A stretch of DNA of 64,000 nucleotides. It comes from Fonsecaea monophora (taxonomy: Eukaryota > Ascomycota > Eurotiomycetes > Chaetothyriales > Herpotrichiellaceae). Shown piece after piece: positions 43,690 through 55,078 of this stretch. The DNA lies in contig NW_019173984.1 of the NCBI RefSeq assembly GCF_001642475.1, positions 164,926 to 228,925 on the forward strand. The letters are read 5' to 3'. The notes under the pieces were generated by a model. The model was not told the DNA's origin and searched no databases. It saw nothing but the letters and a program-made list of their open reading frames with translations. Position numbers and translations under genes: made by a program. Numbering within the stretch: position 1 is the first letter of the stretch; each line of letters begins with the position of its first letter.

Positions 43690-44222
43690 GAGTAAGTTGA
43701 AATACGGAGGGGGTTGGCTTCATTTGGCTCTGCTAGGTGCTGTAGATACAAGATTGATGATGGGTGGACGAGAGGATGTGCATGCCGACACTACAGAAGG
43801 CGAGACTTCGCTGTATGCCTACAAATCCTCGTGTCAGCTGCCAAAATGCGTGTTTCTGTCGACCACTCCGTCCTCTTTCCATTCATTTTCCGACTTTGTT
43901 CCACTTCCACAGTGACCCTCCATGTCAGATTAGCTAGACACGAAGCCCCGACAGCGTTGGTTGTTTTGAGGATTTACGGTGGTTTGCAGATCTTGGCCGT
44001 GAGGCCATACGAATTGATCTCAGAACTCGCAACTACACATGTATATAGTGGTCTGTGTGGATGTGGAGATGCCTTCCCCAAAAAGTTAGGTCACACGGGT
44101 GGATGCGGGAAGTCATGAGCTTCTACAGACTAGAGATAGATGGTGCCTCAAGATACGATGCAGCTATCCCCTCAGGACTCCTCGACACAAATTTGATGGT
44201 CCATCACCAGACAGTCAGGTCT
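43690..44222. other. Convergent intergenic region
   Basis: 533 bases between the unknown gene and the SNF2 ATPase gene; nothing supported. Confidence 0.5.
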
Positions 44223-47200
44223 CTATCCCTGGAGCAGGTGACACTCCTGCAGCAAGTCTTCAAGCTTCTCCTCATCCTCTTGCCCGCGCCCGTTCCGCCT
44301 CCCACCACCCGAGCACTCCCCCTCGTGTTTGGAATGCGCGATCTTTGCCAAATATCGCTTTCGTTGCTGCTTGCGGACGATATTCTCCTCGATGCTCTGC
44401 TCCACCACATACCGCCACACCGTCACTGGCTTGTCTTGTCCGATGCGGTGGGCGCGGCCGATAGCTTGCTCTTCTACCATAGGGTTCCAGTGTGGCTCCA
44501 TGAGATGGACATCGGTCGCCTCTGTAAGAGTCAGACCCACAGAGCCTGTTCCAAACGTGACGAGCATCACTCGTACTTCTGGATCCGTCCGGAACGCAGA
44601 GAGTGCTCTGGCTCGATCATCCGGCGAGTGCTTGCCGTCGATACGCACGCATTGTATGCCGTACCGTTGAAGTTGTTTCTCCAGCAGTGCTAGTGCGTGT
44701 AACCAGTATGAGAAAACAAGGCTGTCGTCGTCTTAGCATACTCTCACGGATTCAGGAGCTGCCACTCACCTCTTCCCAGTACCCGCAAGGGGCTCCTGGT
44801 GTAGCTCTAGGAGCTTGGACGTTACTGCGACAATTTTCGCAGGGGTGAAATTCCCCGTGTCCTGCTCCGGCGGGATAAGGGAAGTAATCCCGTCATATGT
44901 ACTGGTGGCACCCGGAGGATTACCAGAGACGAGGTCTTCTTCGACCGCCCCACATATGAGACAGGATACCTCCTTAGCTAATGCTTCGGCGCTGTTGTTT
45001 GGAGAATTCGCCCTACAGGCTTTACAGAGCGCATGGCCGCATTGTCCGTGGAAAACCGACGGCCACTCGGCTTTCCTGATGGTCCCGCCACATTGATTAC
45101 AAGTAACGTTGGAGACCCAGGCTGGAATTTCGGCAAGCTGGCGTGCAGAGCGGTCTTGCAAACTGATCCCGTCGCAGCAAATCCTCCGTAAGTCTCGGAT
45201 GCCTAGGAGAGTGCTTATCGAGCGCTGTGCTTTTTGGACCTTGGAGGCCTCGGCCAAGGTTTGGAGGATGCTAGTTTTCACCACATCATATTGGTCGCGT
45301 TCCTGATTGGAAAGCGAGACGCTGATCGTGCGTAACGTTACACCACCTAGGCCCAGGGCCTGTTTCATACGGCGAATCTGAAATACCCTAGTCATACGGC
45401 GTAGATCAGAGAGACCAGCCTCATCACGCCTGGATAATGGATCCGTAATGAACTTCCTAAACGATCGGGTCGAGTCGAAGGGATAGAATCTGAGCCAGCG
45501 AGTGAGAGCGCAAAGATCGCCCAGGCCATTCTGAACGGGCGTGCCTGTCAAACACCATCTCCTCTCGGCCTCAAATTCATGCAAGGTTTGGAAAACCTGT
45601 GTTGAGGAGTTGCGAATCCAGTGGGCTTCGTCAAGGGCGATTCGGAACCATGAAAATTGACCCAGATGACTAGATGATGACTTTCGTCCCAAGGAGATAG
45701 TTTCGTATGTCGTCAGCACAACTTGAGCAGTTGCCAAGTCCGAATGCAGCCTTGGTTTTGCCTGGCCGTGGTGGACGTAGAGGCGTAAAGCCTTTGCGTC
45801 TAGATGTCTAGCAGAGGGAGTCAGTGGTGTGTTATGTTTCCCCATTGCGGCTTGGACTTACTTGGAAAGCTCGTCTTGCCAATTCTGCAGAGCTGCATCG
45901 TGTCAGGAAATTTTTGTTTTCAGAGTTCTGGAAGTCTTACTTGAAAAAGGGGTTACGATAAGGGTGGCCCCAATTTTCTGGACCTGGCGCGGAGATGCGG
46001 TGTGATTGTCGGCCATGAAGTGTCGAGCCTCTTCCAAGGTGTGGATTATCAGTGCCAACAACGAGAGAGACTTCCCCAGTCCCATCTCGTCTGCCAGCAA
46101 GCCCCCTACGCACTCGTTGACTGGGGCATGCTTTTTCTCCCGAGTCAACTCGTGGACATACCTATCGATCATTAGAACTTCAATCTATCTCGTGTATCAC
46201 TAGCTTGATACTTGCTTTGGTTCGAGGCTGGTCCAATCCCGCTTCCACATTGTTGAGAGGAGATGTTTCTCCTCTGTGGCCTCGCGACGCAGCATAAAAT
46301 CCAGTGCTTCGATTTGATGACTGTAAAGGAGTTAGAACTGAAGGGTCGATCCAGTGGGGTTCTCACGGCTGCAAGGTTGTCTTGATTCTCGAGTCTTGTT
46401 CAAAGACCGACTGCAGACCACCGTGATGCGTCTCACACAGTATGTTTTTGATTTCTTGGTCGAAATGGTGGGTATCATCTGACTGCTGTATGAAGAACGG
46501 GGTGAGTTGTTCCTCTGTTCTAGAATATACATGAGGATTGGAGTAGGGGATAGATGGATGCAGCACACTGGGCTCCTGTAAGAAAATATGTGCATCCCCA
46601 AGACAGATTCCGACTCGCTCTCCGTAGGATGCTGGACCGAAGAGGTTTATCTCGCAGGATAGGACCATATGGGCCTGCTTCTTAGAGACATTTCTGATTA
46701 TTTCGTCGTCGAGGGAGAGGTATACTTCACACTTCAAGCTTGGACACTGTGCCTTCACCTTTTTGATGACCGCCGCGTGTTGCTGGTCCAATTGTGCCAC
46801 CTCCTGGGCATCGCTGTCGCAAATGGTGATGCCATCGGATCGAATTCGGATCGGAGAAGCCGTCCGTCTCTTGAGGAATTGGGTAGATGACCGTTGGGAA
46901 GAAGGGAAGAGTTTTGCGAAAGCATTGGTTATCTAGGCAATGAGCAGAGAACTGCAATCATGTCGATGGATTTCTCACCAGTCCATAGCAAACGGTAGTC
47001 GCTTCATCCGCCTTAGCCAAAGGTTCTGTCTCTTCGGTGCTCCGAGAAGTGGAGAAAGTGTCAGAGTCGATTGCAGGGCTCGAAGGCGTCTCGTCAAGGG
47101 TTTCAGGGTCGGCCCGGTGAGATTCGTCTGAGGATTCCAAAGAATGCTCTCGACTTTCGTAGAGGTCAACATGGCAATTTTCAGCCAATTGGTCTTTGAG

Positions 47201-47377
47201 GCAGGGTTCGGAAAATGTCTCTTGTGGGATCTCGAGGTCGTCGTGGTCTTTGGTGTCTGTCGTTCCGTTCAACTGCGCAGTTGACCAGAGGTTGATGTCA
47301 GGCCGCCGAACCAGATCCGGGCAAGTGTCGACACCCCCCAACGCAGTCGTCCACGATCTTTTCTTTGTGAGCTCCAT
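44223..47377 (-). CDS. SNF2-family ATPase, Rad5/HLTF-like
   Basis: Seven exons (47377-46979, 46932-46367, 46320-46216, 46161-45941, 45892-45862, 45807-44770, 44721-44223) give 952 residues, all phases consistent. The start is the ATG of MELTKKRSW. The N-terminal 350 residues are acidic/Ser-rich with no recognised domain. The ATPase begins with VGGLLADEMGLGKSLSLLAL (Walker A) and has the DEAH box DEAHWIRN, then GTPVQNGLGDL. A Cys-rich zinc module (CNQCGG, CGHALCKACR, CLICG) sits in the RING position between the helicase lobes. The C-terminal helicase has GTGSVGLTLTEATDVHLMEP and QAIGRAHRIGQDKPV. Rad5/HLTF proteins remodel chromatin or forks in DNA-damage tolerance. One intron uses a GC donor (46215) and one exon is only 31 nt. 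It is head-to-head with the NLR gene. Confidence 0.9.
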
Positions 47378-47699
47378 GCTTTGTGTTTCAATTTCACTGT
47401 GCAAGATGTTGATGTTCTTGTGTCATTAAATAATCCCGATGGCCTTCACTGGGGAGAGACTTGGGCAACCACACCTGCGACCTTGATCGCAAATCTGCCT
47501 CGCCTGCAAGGCACCCTTGACAACCTGCAGGATGAGGCTGATCAGGCGCATCTAGCGAACTGCCACGTTGCGCTGGTGGCGATGCCCCTCGCTCTTGTTT
47601 TCTCTGATGTGGCAGCCTGCCATCCACCTTGTTCCTCCCTTGCTCACTTTCACCCATCGTTCCAAGGTCACAACAAGGTGATGCAGCAGATCGGTCAAG
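47378..47699. promoter_or_regulatory. Short bidirectional promoter of the SNF2 and NLR-like genes
   Basis: 322 bases between divergent start codons; no specific motif recognised. Confidence 0.55.
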
Positions 47700-50600
47700 A
47701 TGGCGACTGTGACACACGCAGATCCTGCGAGCTCCATGGCTCTTGTATCGTCTCTGTTCGCTGACGCTAGTATGGACTTCAAGAGCAAGGTCCCGGACCA
47801 CCTTGTTCCAACCTTTGACGAGATCAGAACTCTTCAAGATCTGGAATGTGCTATTCGAGACATTGAGGCAAGTCAAGGAGGCAGAAGATCACTCCGCTAT
47901 TTGAGCAAGATCATGCCATATCTCAAAGCCTTGGATGAATACTCGAAGGTTATCGAAGTGTTTGTCAATGCAAAGCCTGAAATCATGGCCTTTGTCTGGG
48001 GGCCCATCAAGCTGTGCTTGCTGGTAAAGTGTCCTCCTCATCCTACAGCGGGACTTCAACTGATGACCTGGACCAGATCGCCTCAAAGCATGAGAAGGCA
48101 TTTAATTCTCTCCTTTCAGCCTATGTCAAGATCAAAGACGCTCTGCCCCATTTCTCTGCTGTCGAACAATTGTTCGAGAACAACCTGCAGATGAGACACG
48201 TTCTAGTCAACCTCTACAAAGACATTCTTGCCTTTCACCTGCGGGTCCTCACTTTCTTCTCCAGACCTGGTAGGTGCCTCATGCTGTTTCCCTCGGCAGA
48301 TTTCGCAGGCTCATGAGTTAGGCTGGAGCATAGCGTTCCGCGTTACGTGTAGAACGTTTGATGATATGTTTGGTGATATTGTCACCAATCTCGAGCGTTC
48401 AAAAGAGCTTTTCTACTCTTCAGCAAGCATTGCGCATTACCAAGCTGCCCAGGAAGCACGGCAACAGATCGAGGTCATATTCAAAACACAACAAGAGACA
48501 GCTCGAATAGAGAAAAGAACCTACGTGCATGGATGGCTCAGTCCTCCTGAGCATTGCGAACGGCACGAACAGCTCTGTGAACTCCGGTCAGAATATCCAC
48601 AAACAGCACAGTGGATTTTTGAAGAGCCATATTGGAAAAACTGGCTCAACAACGAAGAGCAAAGTGGTAGGATCTTATGGGTGTCGGGAATCCCAGGAGC
48701 GGGTATAACACTGCCCTGTCATTTACCTCTGCATCGCTTTGCTGACTGCAACAGGCAAGACTGTGATATTTAGTGCCATGGTCGAATCTCTGATCCTCCG
48801 ATCCAAGTCGAACTCATCGTGTGCGGTCGCTTACGTTTACTGCAAGTACAATGACCGCCAAAGAAATAGTTTTGCCGAGTTGGCTCGATCTTTGATTCAT
48901 CAGCTCGCTGGCATGAATGAAATCTGTGGAGAATATTTGTACGATACTGCCACAAATAGTATGGAGAGCAAGGCCCGTGGGAAGCAAGTGCTCACGACGA
49001 TAACTCAAGATGTCCTCCAGTGCTACGAGGAGGTGTTCATTGGAATCGATGGACTCGATGAGTGTGAGAAGGACCAACGAAGGCAAGTTCTTGACTTTCT
49101 CAAAGGACTGTTCAAGCTCTCTCTGCCGGATTGCAGTCTTCGTTTGTTCTTAACAAGCCAAGGAGAGCGTGATATTGAGAAATTCATGGCTTTGGCCCGC
49201 TACCATGTGAAGATTGGACCACTTCATCTGTCGAGGGATATTCTCTGCTACGTAAACAGGCGAAGTGTAGAGCTGGCCAGGTTCAACTTGACAAGCCAAC
49301 AGATGGGTGATCTGAACAGGGATGTTTCCGCAAGGTGTTCAGGTGAGTCAACAGCATTTACTTGTCCTTGACCCAGAAATGACTTTGAGAAGGCATGTTT
49401 CTTCTGGCGAGACTCATCTTTGATTTGTTTAAGCGCTGTGTGACTCGCGCAGACTTCGATGATGAGTACACCGGGAAAGGTCTTCCGAGTGGTATTGACG
49501 AGGCGTAAGCATACTACTCCGAGGTTCAAATGGTAAGGTATGCACTAATGTCCTTGTTCAAGCTATGGTCGGATACTGTCCCAGGTCAGGAAAAGAGAGA
49601 TCGAATCCGGCCGAGCCAGGGCAAAGCCAGTCTTGGAAATCCTCAGCTGCGCGCAACGGAAGCTTTACGTCCACGAGCTACAGGGCATGCTTTCGATGGA
49701 TACGACTAATCGCCAGATCGATTTCAGCCGTGGAAGGTATACCCAGCACTTCAAAGAGATATGTGGACCGCTCGTGGAGCTAAACTTGGATGGAACCGTC
49801 GATTTTGCACATCAAACAGTCAAAGAGTAAGGCTCGATTCCTTCATGATAGACCCAGCACTCATTTCTGCAGCTATCTTGATCAGTATCACTCGGAGTAT
49901 GTCAACCTTGGATCTGCCGCCTTCCACTCTGCTGGCATACTCACATCCTACCTTTCACTCGATTGCTTCGCTTCTACTTCTACATCTCAAGACGAAAAGG
50001 TGATTGAAGCGGCCAAAAAAGGATGCTTCTCTTTCTACAAATATGCCGTTTTATATTGGCTACGTCATATACAATGCCTAGGGGAAAACACTGTCCCAGA
50101 AGCTCGAAGAAATATGAGTCTACGCAGGGACGTCCAGGCCTCATACCGAAATTTGATTTCCTTCTCTGAGGTGGCTCATGACGATCAAGATGACATGCAG
50201 CTCGACGGGGGCGCCGACTTTACACTGTTACTTGAACAAACAGATTCCTTGTACGAGGGGCTTTTGCAAAACCACGGTATAACCTAGCCGTCTGCCAGTT
50301 AGGATTGCATAATGACCAGTGTTACAGAGGAGGACTCACCAGTCGTGCGACAAATATCTCGCATTCAGCGGGCTATGGAGGCCGTCATCTCTACCGAAAC
50401 GGACAGTGACAAGAAGGGACTCCTCAAAGACGCTTATGGCCCCCGGCCCTACCACTGTCCAGTCCTCTCGTGTTTACGATTTCATGACGGTTTCTCAACC
50501 CCGGAGGAGAGAGAGAATCACCACCGAACCCATGAAAGGCCGTTTCGGTGCTCCTTCCAAGATTGCAGCTTCCATTCCGTTGGATTTCCGACCCAGAGGA

Positions 50601-52591
50601 TCCTTGACGCGCATGTTGACGCATTCCATGAGGCAAGTATAGTACCACAGTTTTTGAACATGAAAACCTGCTCGATTTGGGTTTCTTTGCAGAATATTGT
50701 CAAAACTGATGACGAAACGTTAGTCGGTGACATGTGCGTCGAAGCTGCAAAGCATCCAGAAAAACCACCAGGGCTGATTGCCCATGCCATTGAGAAGGGT
50801 CACTTTAATTCGGCACGCGCCTTGCTTCAACATTTCCATGGCCTCGACGACATAGTTTCTGAAAAAGTTGGACAAGGGAAACTCATCGACACACTAGCAG
50901 GGGCTGGCGAACTAGGCTTGATGCGACAGATTCTCGCCCTCTGCCCTTCGCTGCAATGGACGGCGTTCGATTATTGGGCCGCCTGTTTTGCGGCCATTAG
51001 TAACGGCCGCAAGAATATGGTCTCATTCTTGCTTGATCAAGCATACCACCAGGATTCTAACCCTCCCCCGAGAGTACCTCGTGAGCTCATTCGCAGAGCA
51101 GCACGAGCTGGTTATGGAGATCAGCTGTCGGTAGTTCTCGATAAAGTCGGCCATCTCTGTCCGCATAATGCCTTTGCTACTTGCTGTCTATTCATAGCTG
51201 GCGAAGGCAACGCAGCGGCTCTGAAACCAGTCTTGACCACCTTCTTGAGTGCTTGTGGCCCCCAAGCCAAGAAGCATAAGCGGTTCAAGCACCTGTACGA
51301 GCTACCTATCGGCGATGCGGTGACGAGGCTGATCGAAGAAACGGTGAGATATTCGCAGGGCAAAGAGGGCGGGAGCTTCAACTCTGCATTCCAGCGTGCA
51401 GCACTCCGTGGAGACGTTGACCAGCTGACAAGGATGCTGGATTTGGGGATTGATATCAACTGTATCAGCGGGCAATATGGCACCGCGCTGCAGGCTGCAT
51501 CCAAAAAGGGCCATGTCCATGTAGTCCGCCTCTTACTCGACCGTGGTGCTCAGGTTGGGATCGTGGGTGGCGAATATGGCCACGCTGTTGCCGCCGCTAC
51601 CGCTTCAGGCCAGCTGGAAATATTGGAAATCTTGCTTGCAGCTGGCGCAGATGTATCACAAGAGGCTCAGGCGAACTCCCAGAAGGGGGTTCGGAAGACC
51701 CAGCTCTCTCTTGTATCCGGTCCTAAAGCAGCGCCTCCTCTGCATTTCGCCGCAAGTGAAATGCAGGAGGGAACATTGCGAGCGCTGATCGAGGCCGGAG
51801 CCGACGTGAGGGCGGTCGACAGCAACGGCGACACTGCCTTGCATGTATGTGTTCTAGGCCCATGCCCCTACAACAATTCTGGGTTGAAGATAACTTTCTG
51901 GCATTTACCTGATGTCGCAGGGAGAATCCGGCATTCAAGCTACACAATTGCGAAGCTACTTTTAGAACGGGGCGTTCTGGCCACGGCGCAGAACAAGGCC
52001 GGCAACTCTCCCCTACATTTGCTCTTTAGAGCCGGGCAGCTTAAGTCTCTTAACACGGCGCATCTGCTGCACCACCCCTGTGCTGTGCAAATGGCAAAGA
52101 TGTTATTCGAGGCTGGCGCAAGCTTTGATCAACTGAACAATGACAACGAAAGCGCAAGGGACGCAGCCATCCAGATGGGTGGGCAAACTCTGCAGGACCT
52201 GAAACGTGAAATTCCAAGTGCGTGGGAAGGGCATAACCGCTCCGACCCCGACTGTGAGATGCGTGGGCACTTTGAGCCTCGCGAGGATGTGTCACAGTTT
52301 CCGTCCCCTGGACTGGGACTGGAGCCTTCGGCATCTCAGAGCCCTGGCAGTCCGTTCGAAACGGAGCCCTCATACGCCCCTCTGGAAGTAGAGCAGCGGC
52401 CAACGACTCCCACTGACGATCCATTTATCCTGTCTGCCCTTGTGACCGATTACCAATATACGCCTGGAGATGGAACATACAGCGCGGCTGACGGGATAAA
52501 TGCGCCCGGTGTCGACGAAGCAGATCGGTCGAGCAACTGTCTCCACGACCCGGATTCTGAGCTGTTTAGGAACCCCTGGCGACACGCTTGA
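47700..52591 (+). CDS. NLR-like receptor: N-terminal helical domain, NACHT, zinc fingers, ankyrin repeats
   Basis: Eight exons (47700-48023, 48077-48269, 48322-48702, 48755-49342, 49393-49504, 49563-49826, 49873-50276, 50328-52591) give 1509 residues, with every phase matching. Residues 1-190 match the helical domain seen before fungal NACHT modules (VFVNAKPEIMAFVWGPIKLC). The P-loop is VSGIPGAGKTVIF (about 293-305), assembled across intron 3, and Walker B is FIGIDGLDECE (about 393). After AHQTVK, the 51-nt intron 50277-50327 removes a stop and links to two C2H2-type fingers (YHCPVLSC, FRCSFQDC) and ankyrin repeats such as GTALQAASKKGHVHVVRLLL and GDTALHVC. Such STAND proteins sense self/non-self or symbionts and can trigger fungal cell death. 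Uncertain points: the 46-nt intron at 49827-49872, and a 60-nt in-frame GC-AG candidate at 50633-50692. Confidence 0.87.
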
Positions 52592-52826
52592 GACGAGCGC
52601 TAGAAGAACTAGACTATGTGGGAGACCGAGTATCATAGAAACATAAGGAGAGGCACGCGAATTATAATATACAACAAAGACTAACAGGAGCACTACCCGC
52701 GCAGGCTCCTTGCTTTCGAGGTCACAGAGACTCACTTCCTTGTTCCAAGAGGACAATAATGGCACTAGCTGTATCTATCGCACACGAAATACCAGAGCGT
52801 TCAAACCTTCTCATCTCCCACATCTA
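52592..52826. other. Convergent gap between the NLR-like and Lys-rich genes
   Basis: 235 bases; 3' ends only. Confidence 0.5.
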
Positions 52827-54114
52827 TCAAGTCGACTTGGCCTGCGCCTTGGCCATGCTTCTCGTGACGCGCCTCGCCGGGCCATCCTGGGACTGTGCAG
52901 CGCCTTTCTTGACGGGGACCGCTTTCTTCTCGGACGTCTTCTTCTTCTTCTTGGTAACCTTTGCTGCGCTGGCGATGGCGGTCGAGGCGGTCGTAATCTT
53001 GGGCTCGGTATTCTTCTTGGTAGCCTTGGCCTTGGCCTTTGGCTTAGCTTTTGTCGTTTTCTTCGGGCCGCTTCGTCGTTGGGTCCTGGTTGTTGTTGTG
53101 CTGCAACAACAGGAGTAGTAGAGGTGGCGGTTTTGTCGGTGTCAGCCTTGTCCTTCAGATCCTGCTTCTGCTTCTCCTCCGTCTCCGGCTTCTCCTGCGT
53201 CTCCTCGTCCGGCTCCTTCTTCACCTCCACCTCCCCCTCGACGGTCTTCCCTGGGCCAGCTCCATGGGTGGATGTCGTCCCTTTTGGCTTGTTTGGGACC
53301 TTCCTCGGAGGAGGAAGAGGGGCGACCTCGTCCTCAGACCAGTACGGGGAATGCTCCGCAGGCATGACATCGGGAATGCTGACAGCCGGCGGCGGCAGGG
53401 GTTCATTTTCCTTCTCCGGCTTGGTAGGACTCGTCGCCGTCTTCTTCTGCTTCTCCTTCTTGTCCGTCTTTCTTTTCTTCTTTTCCTCCTCCTCGTTCGC
53501 CACCACCTCCTTCTTCTTCTTCTTCTTCGTCACCTTCGTCGGTTTTCCCAAACTCTTCGCCTTCTTCGAGGTATCGGCAGCCTTTGTCTTCGTCGACCCC
53601 GAAGCTTTTGCGCCAGGCGCTGGAGTCGGACTCACGTACGCCGGGCCCAGCGCGTCCTTGATGGCCTGCTTGAGCGCGCGCTTCGTCTTGTACTTTGGCG
53701 ACACGATGGGTGGAGCGCCGCCCGCGGCGAATTCGTCTGCCGTGGCGGCGGCGGCGACCTGGGCCCGACTCCTCGTCCTTCTAGAGGTCACTATCGGGTC
53801 CGAGTCCGGAGTGCTCAATCGTCGCGCCCTGGATGGTTGTGCGTGCGACGACGACGGCGGCGGTGGCGCTGCAGTGGCTGGGATGGGACCTTTGGACTTG
53901 CCCTTGCCGGTCTTGGACACTCCGGCTGCCTCGCTGGCTTTGCCTCGGGGGCTAGGAGGGGGAGATTTCTACATGGACCCCTTGAGTCAGCGGCCAAATC
54001 GACAGTGGTATGCCAACATCCCTCCAGAAGACAGAGGGGAGGGAAGGGTGGAGGGAGGGATCATCCATTCCGAGGCCAGCGAGATTTCGCTATTCGACTT
54101 ACATTCGATGTCAT
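52827..54114 (-). CDS. Lys-rich, disordered nuclear-type protein with an apparent frameshift
   Basis: A 12-nt first exon (54114-54103, MTSN) splices to 53968 and continues KSPPPSPRGKASEAAG. The protein is highly basic and disordered, with runs such as KKTKVTKKKKKKEVV-like segments, acidic patches and one short ordered block, KYKTKRALKQAIKDALGPAY. Near 53061-53066 the open frame turns Arg/Pro-rich, while a neighbouring frame continues the same Lys/Ala/Thr/Pro composition (KKTTKAKPKAKAKATKKN) to a plausible end, RRVTRSMAKAQAKST, stopping at 52827. No intron fits, so one base seems missing there; unshifted, the frame would stop at 52811. No family recognised; composition suggests a chromatin- or nucleolus-associated protein. 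Confidence 0.6.
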
Positions 54115-55078
54115 CTTTCTGCAATTCTATCGTTCTCTTGCGCTTGATTCTTCCCTGTCTGTCAGGCAACTCAACCAAGCTGTATATCTCCTGCGGTGCG
54201 AGTAAAAAAATGGGAAACGAGATAGGAGAATCCAGACACAGAGGACGAGGAAGGGAAGCCCATGACCCGAATTTTGAACGGAAAAAGGGCATGCATGCAT
54301 GATTGCTCGCCTGCTCTCTTGTTCGTGGCAATTCTTTCTTTCTCTCTTTCTTTCTTGGTCGCATTTGGGTGCCTCATGGACAACAAAGGGAAAATGACCA
54401 GCTGGAAAACCCAAGAGAGCACGCCAGCCAAGTTTTGTCAAGTCCGCGCGCGCGAATGCATCCGGCGCAGAAAATAAGAGACCAAGAAACAAAGCCATCG
54501 ACTTTCGCTGAAAACGGCCCTGGCGCCAGCAGCAAAGCACTTAGCGAGGATTGCCGCTGGCTTTGTCTTGGATGAGAGCGCATGCAGTGCAGCTGAGATC
54601 GCGAGTCAGTGCCAGCCAGGTAAGTAGAGAGAATGAGGGATCACAAAAAGAAAAGGCTGTGTGTGCACAGGTATCGAGCAAAAGTTGAGTTCGGGGCAAT
54701 GGACAGGTTCTGGGGAATGTGGAATGAAACGAGGGGAATTCCTCTGGATTCCTCGCCAGCAGTCCCTTTATATCCAGGGCAGACAAGCAGTAACACCATC
54801 GCTGGGTAGCCCCTGGATCGCATCGCCTTCTCCAAATCCATCATCTTTCCAAAATTTGGCGGGTAGATCAATCCACTATAGTAACAATCATGTAATTATG
54901 TATCTTTTTGTTTCTTTCGTCAGACTGCGTTCAGTTCGTCAAATGCCGTCGTGTAAATCCCGTACGAAGGACGGCGCTAACATTTTTGGATATATTCACT
55001 CAAAAATGTCCCTTGGGATTCCCTTGGGATTCCCCGGGAGGCGTAAAAGTTGTTGTCATGTGTACATCGAGGTCATAT
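54115..55078. other. Intergenic region, 1 kb
   Basis: Between two minus-strand genes. It contains a CTTT/CTCT-rich tract near 54340-54360, an ACAAAAAGAAAAGG tract near 54645 and a doubled CCCTTGGGATT near 55010-55035. No gene supported. Confidence 0.5.

Noticed and set aside
51845..51920. Possible GTATGT...GCAG intron in the ankyrin region
   Set aside because: It is 76 nt long and would break the frame; the unspliced frame stays open through the following repeats.
50312..52591. Separate ankyrin/zinc-finger gene starting at 50312
   Set aside because: The 51-nt intron at 50277-50327 joins it in phase to the NACHT exons; the apparent start lies inside that intron.
52710..54302. Large plus-strand open frames (530 and 384 codons) opposite the Lys-rich gene
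   Set aside because: They are the complement of Lys/Pro codon runs, giving Phe/Leu/Ser/Gly strings; the minus strand has a proper start, intron and low-complexity basic protein.
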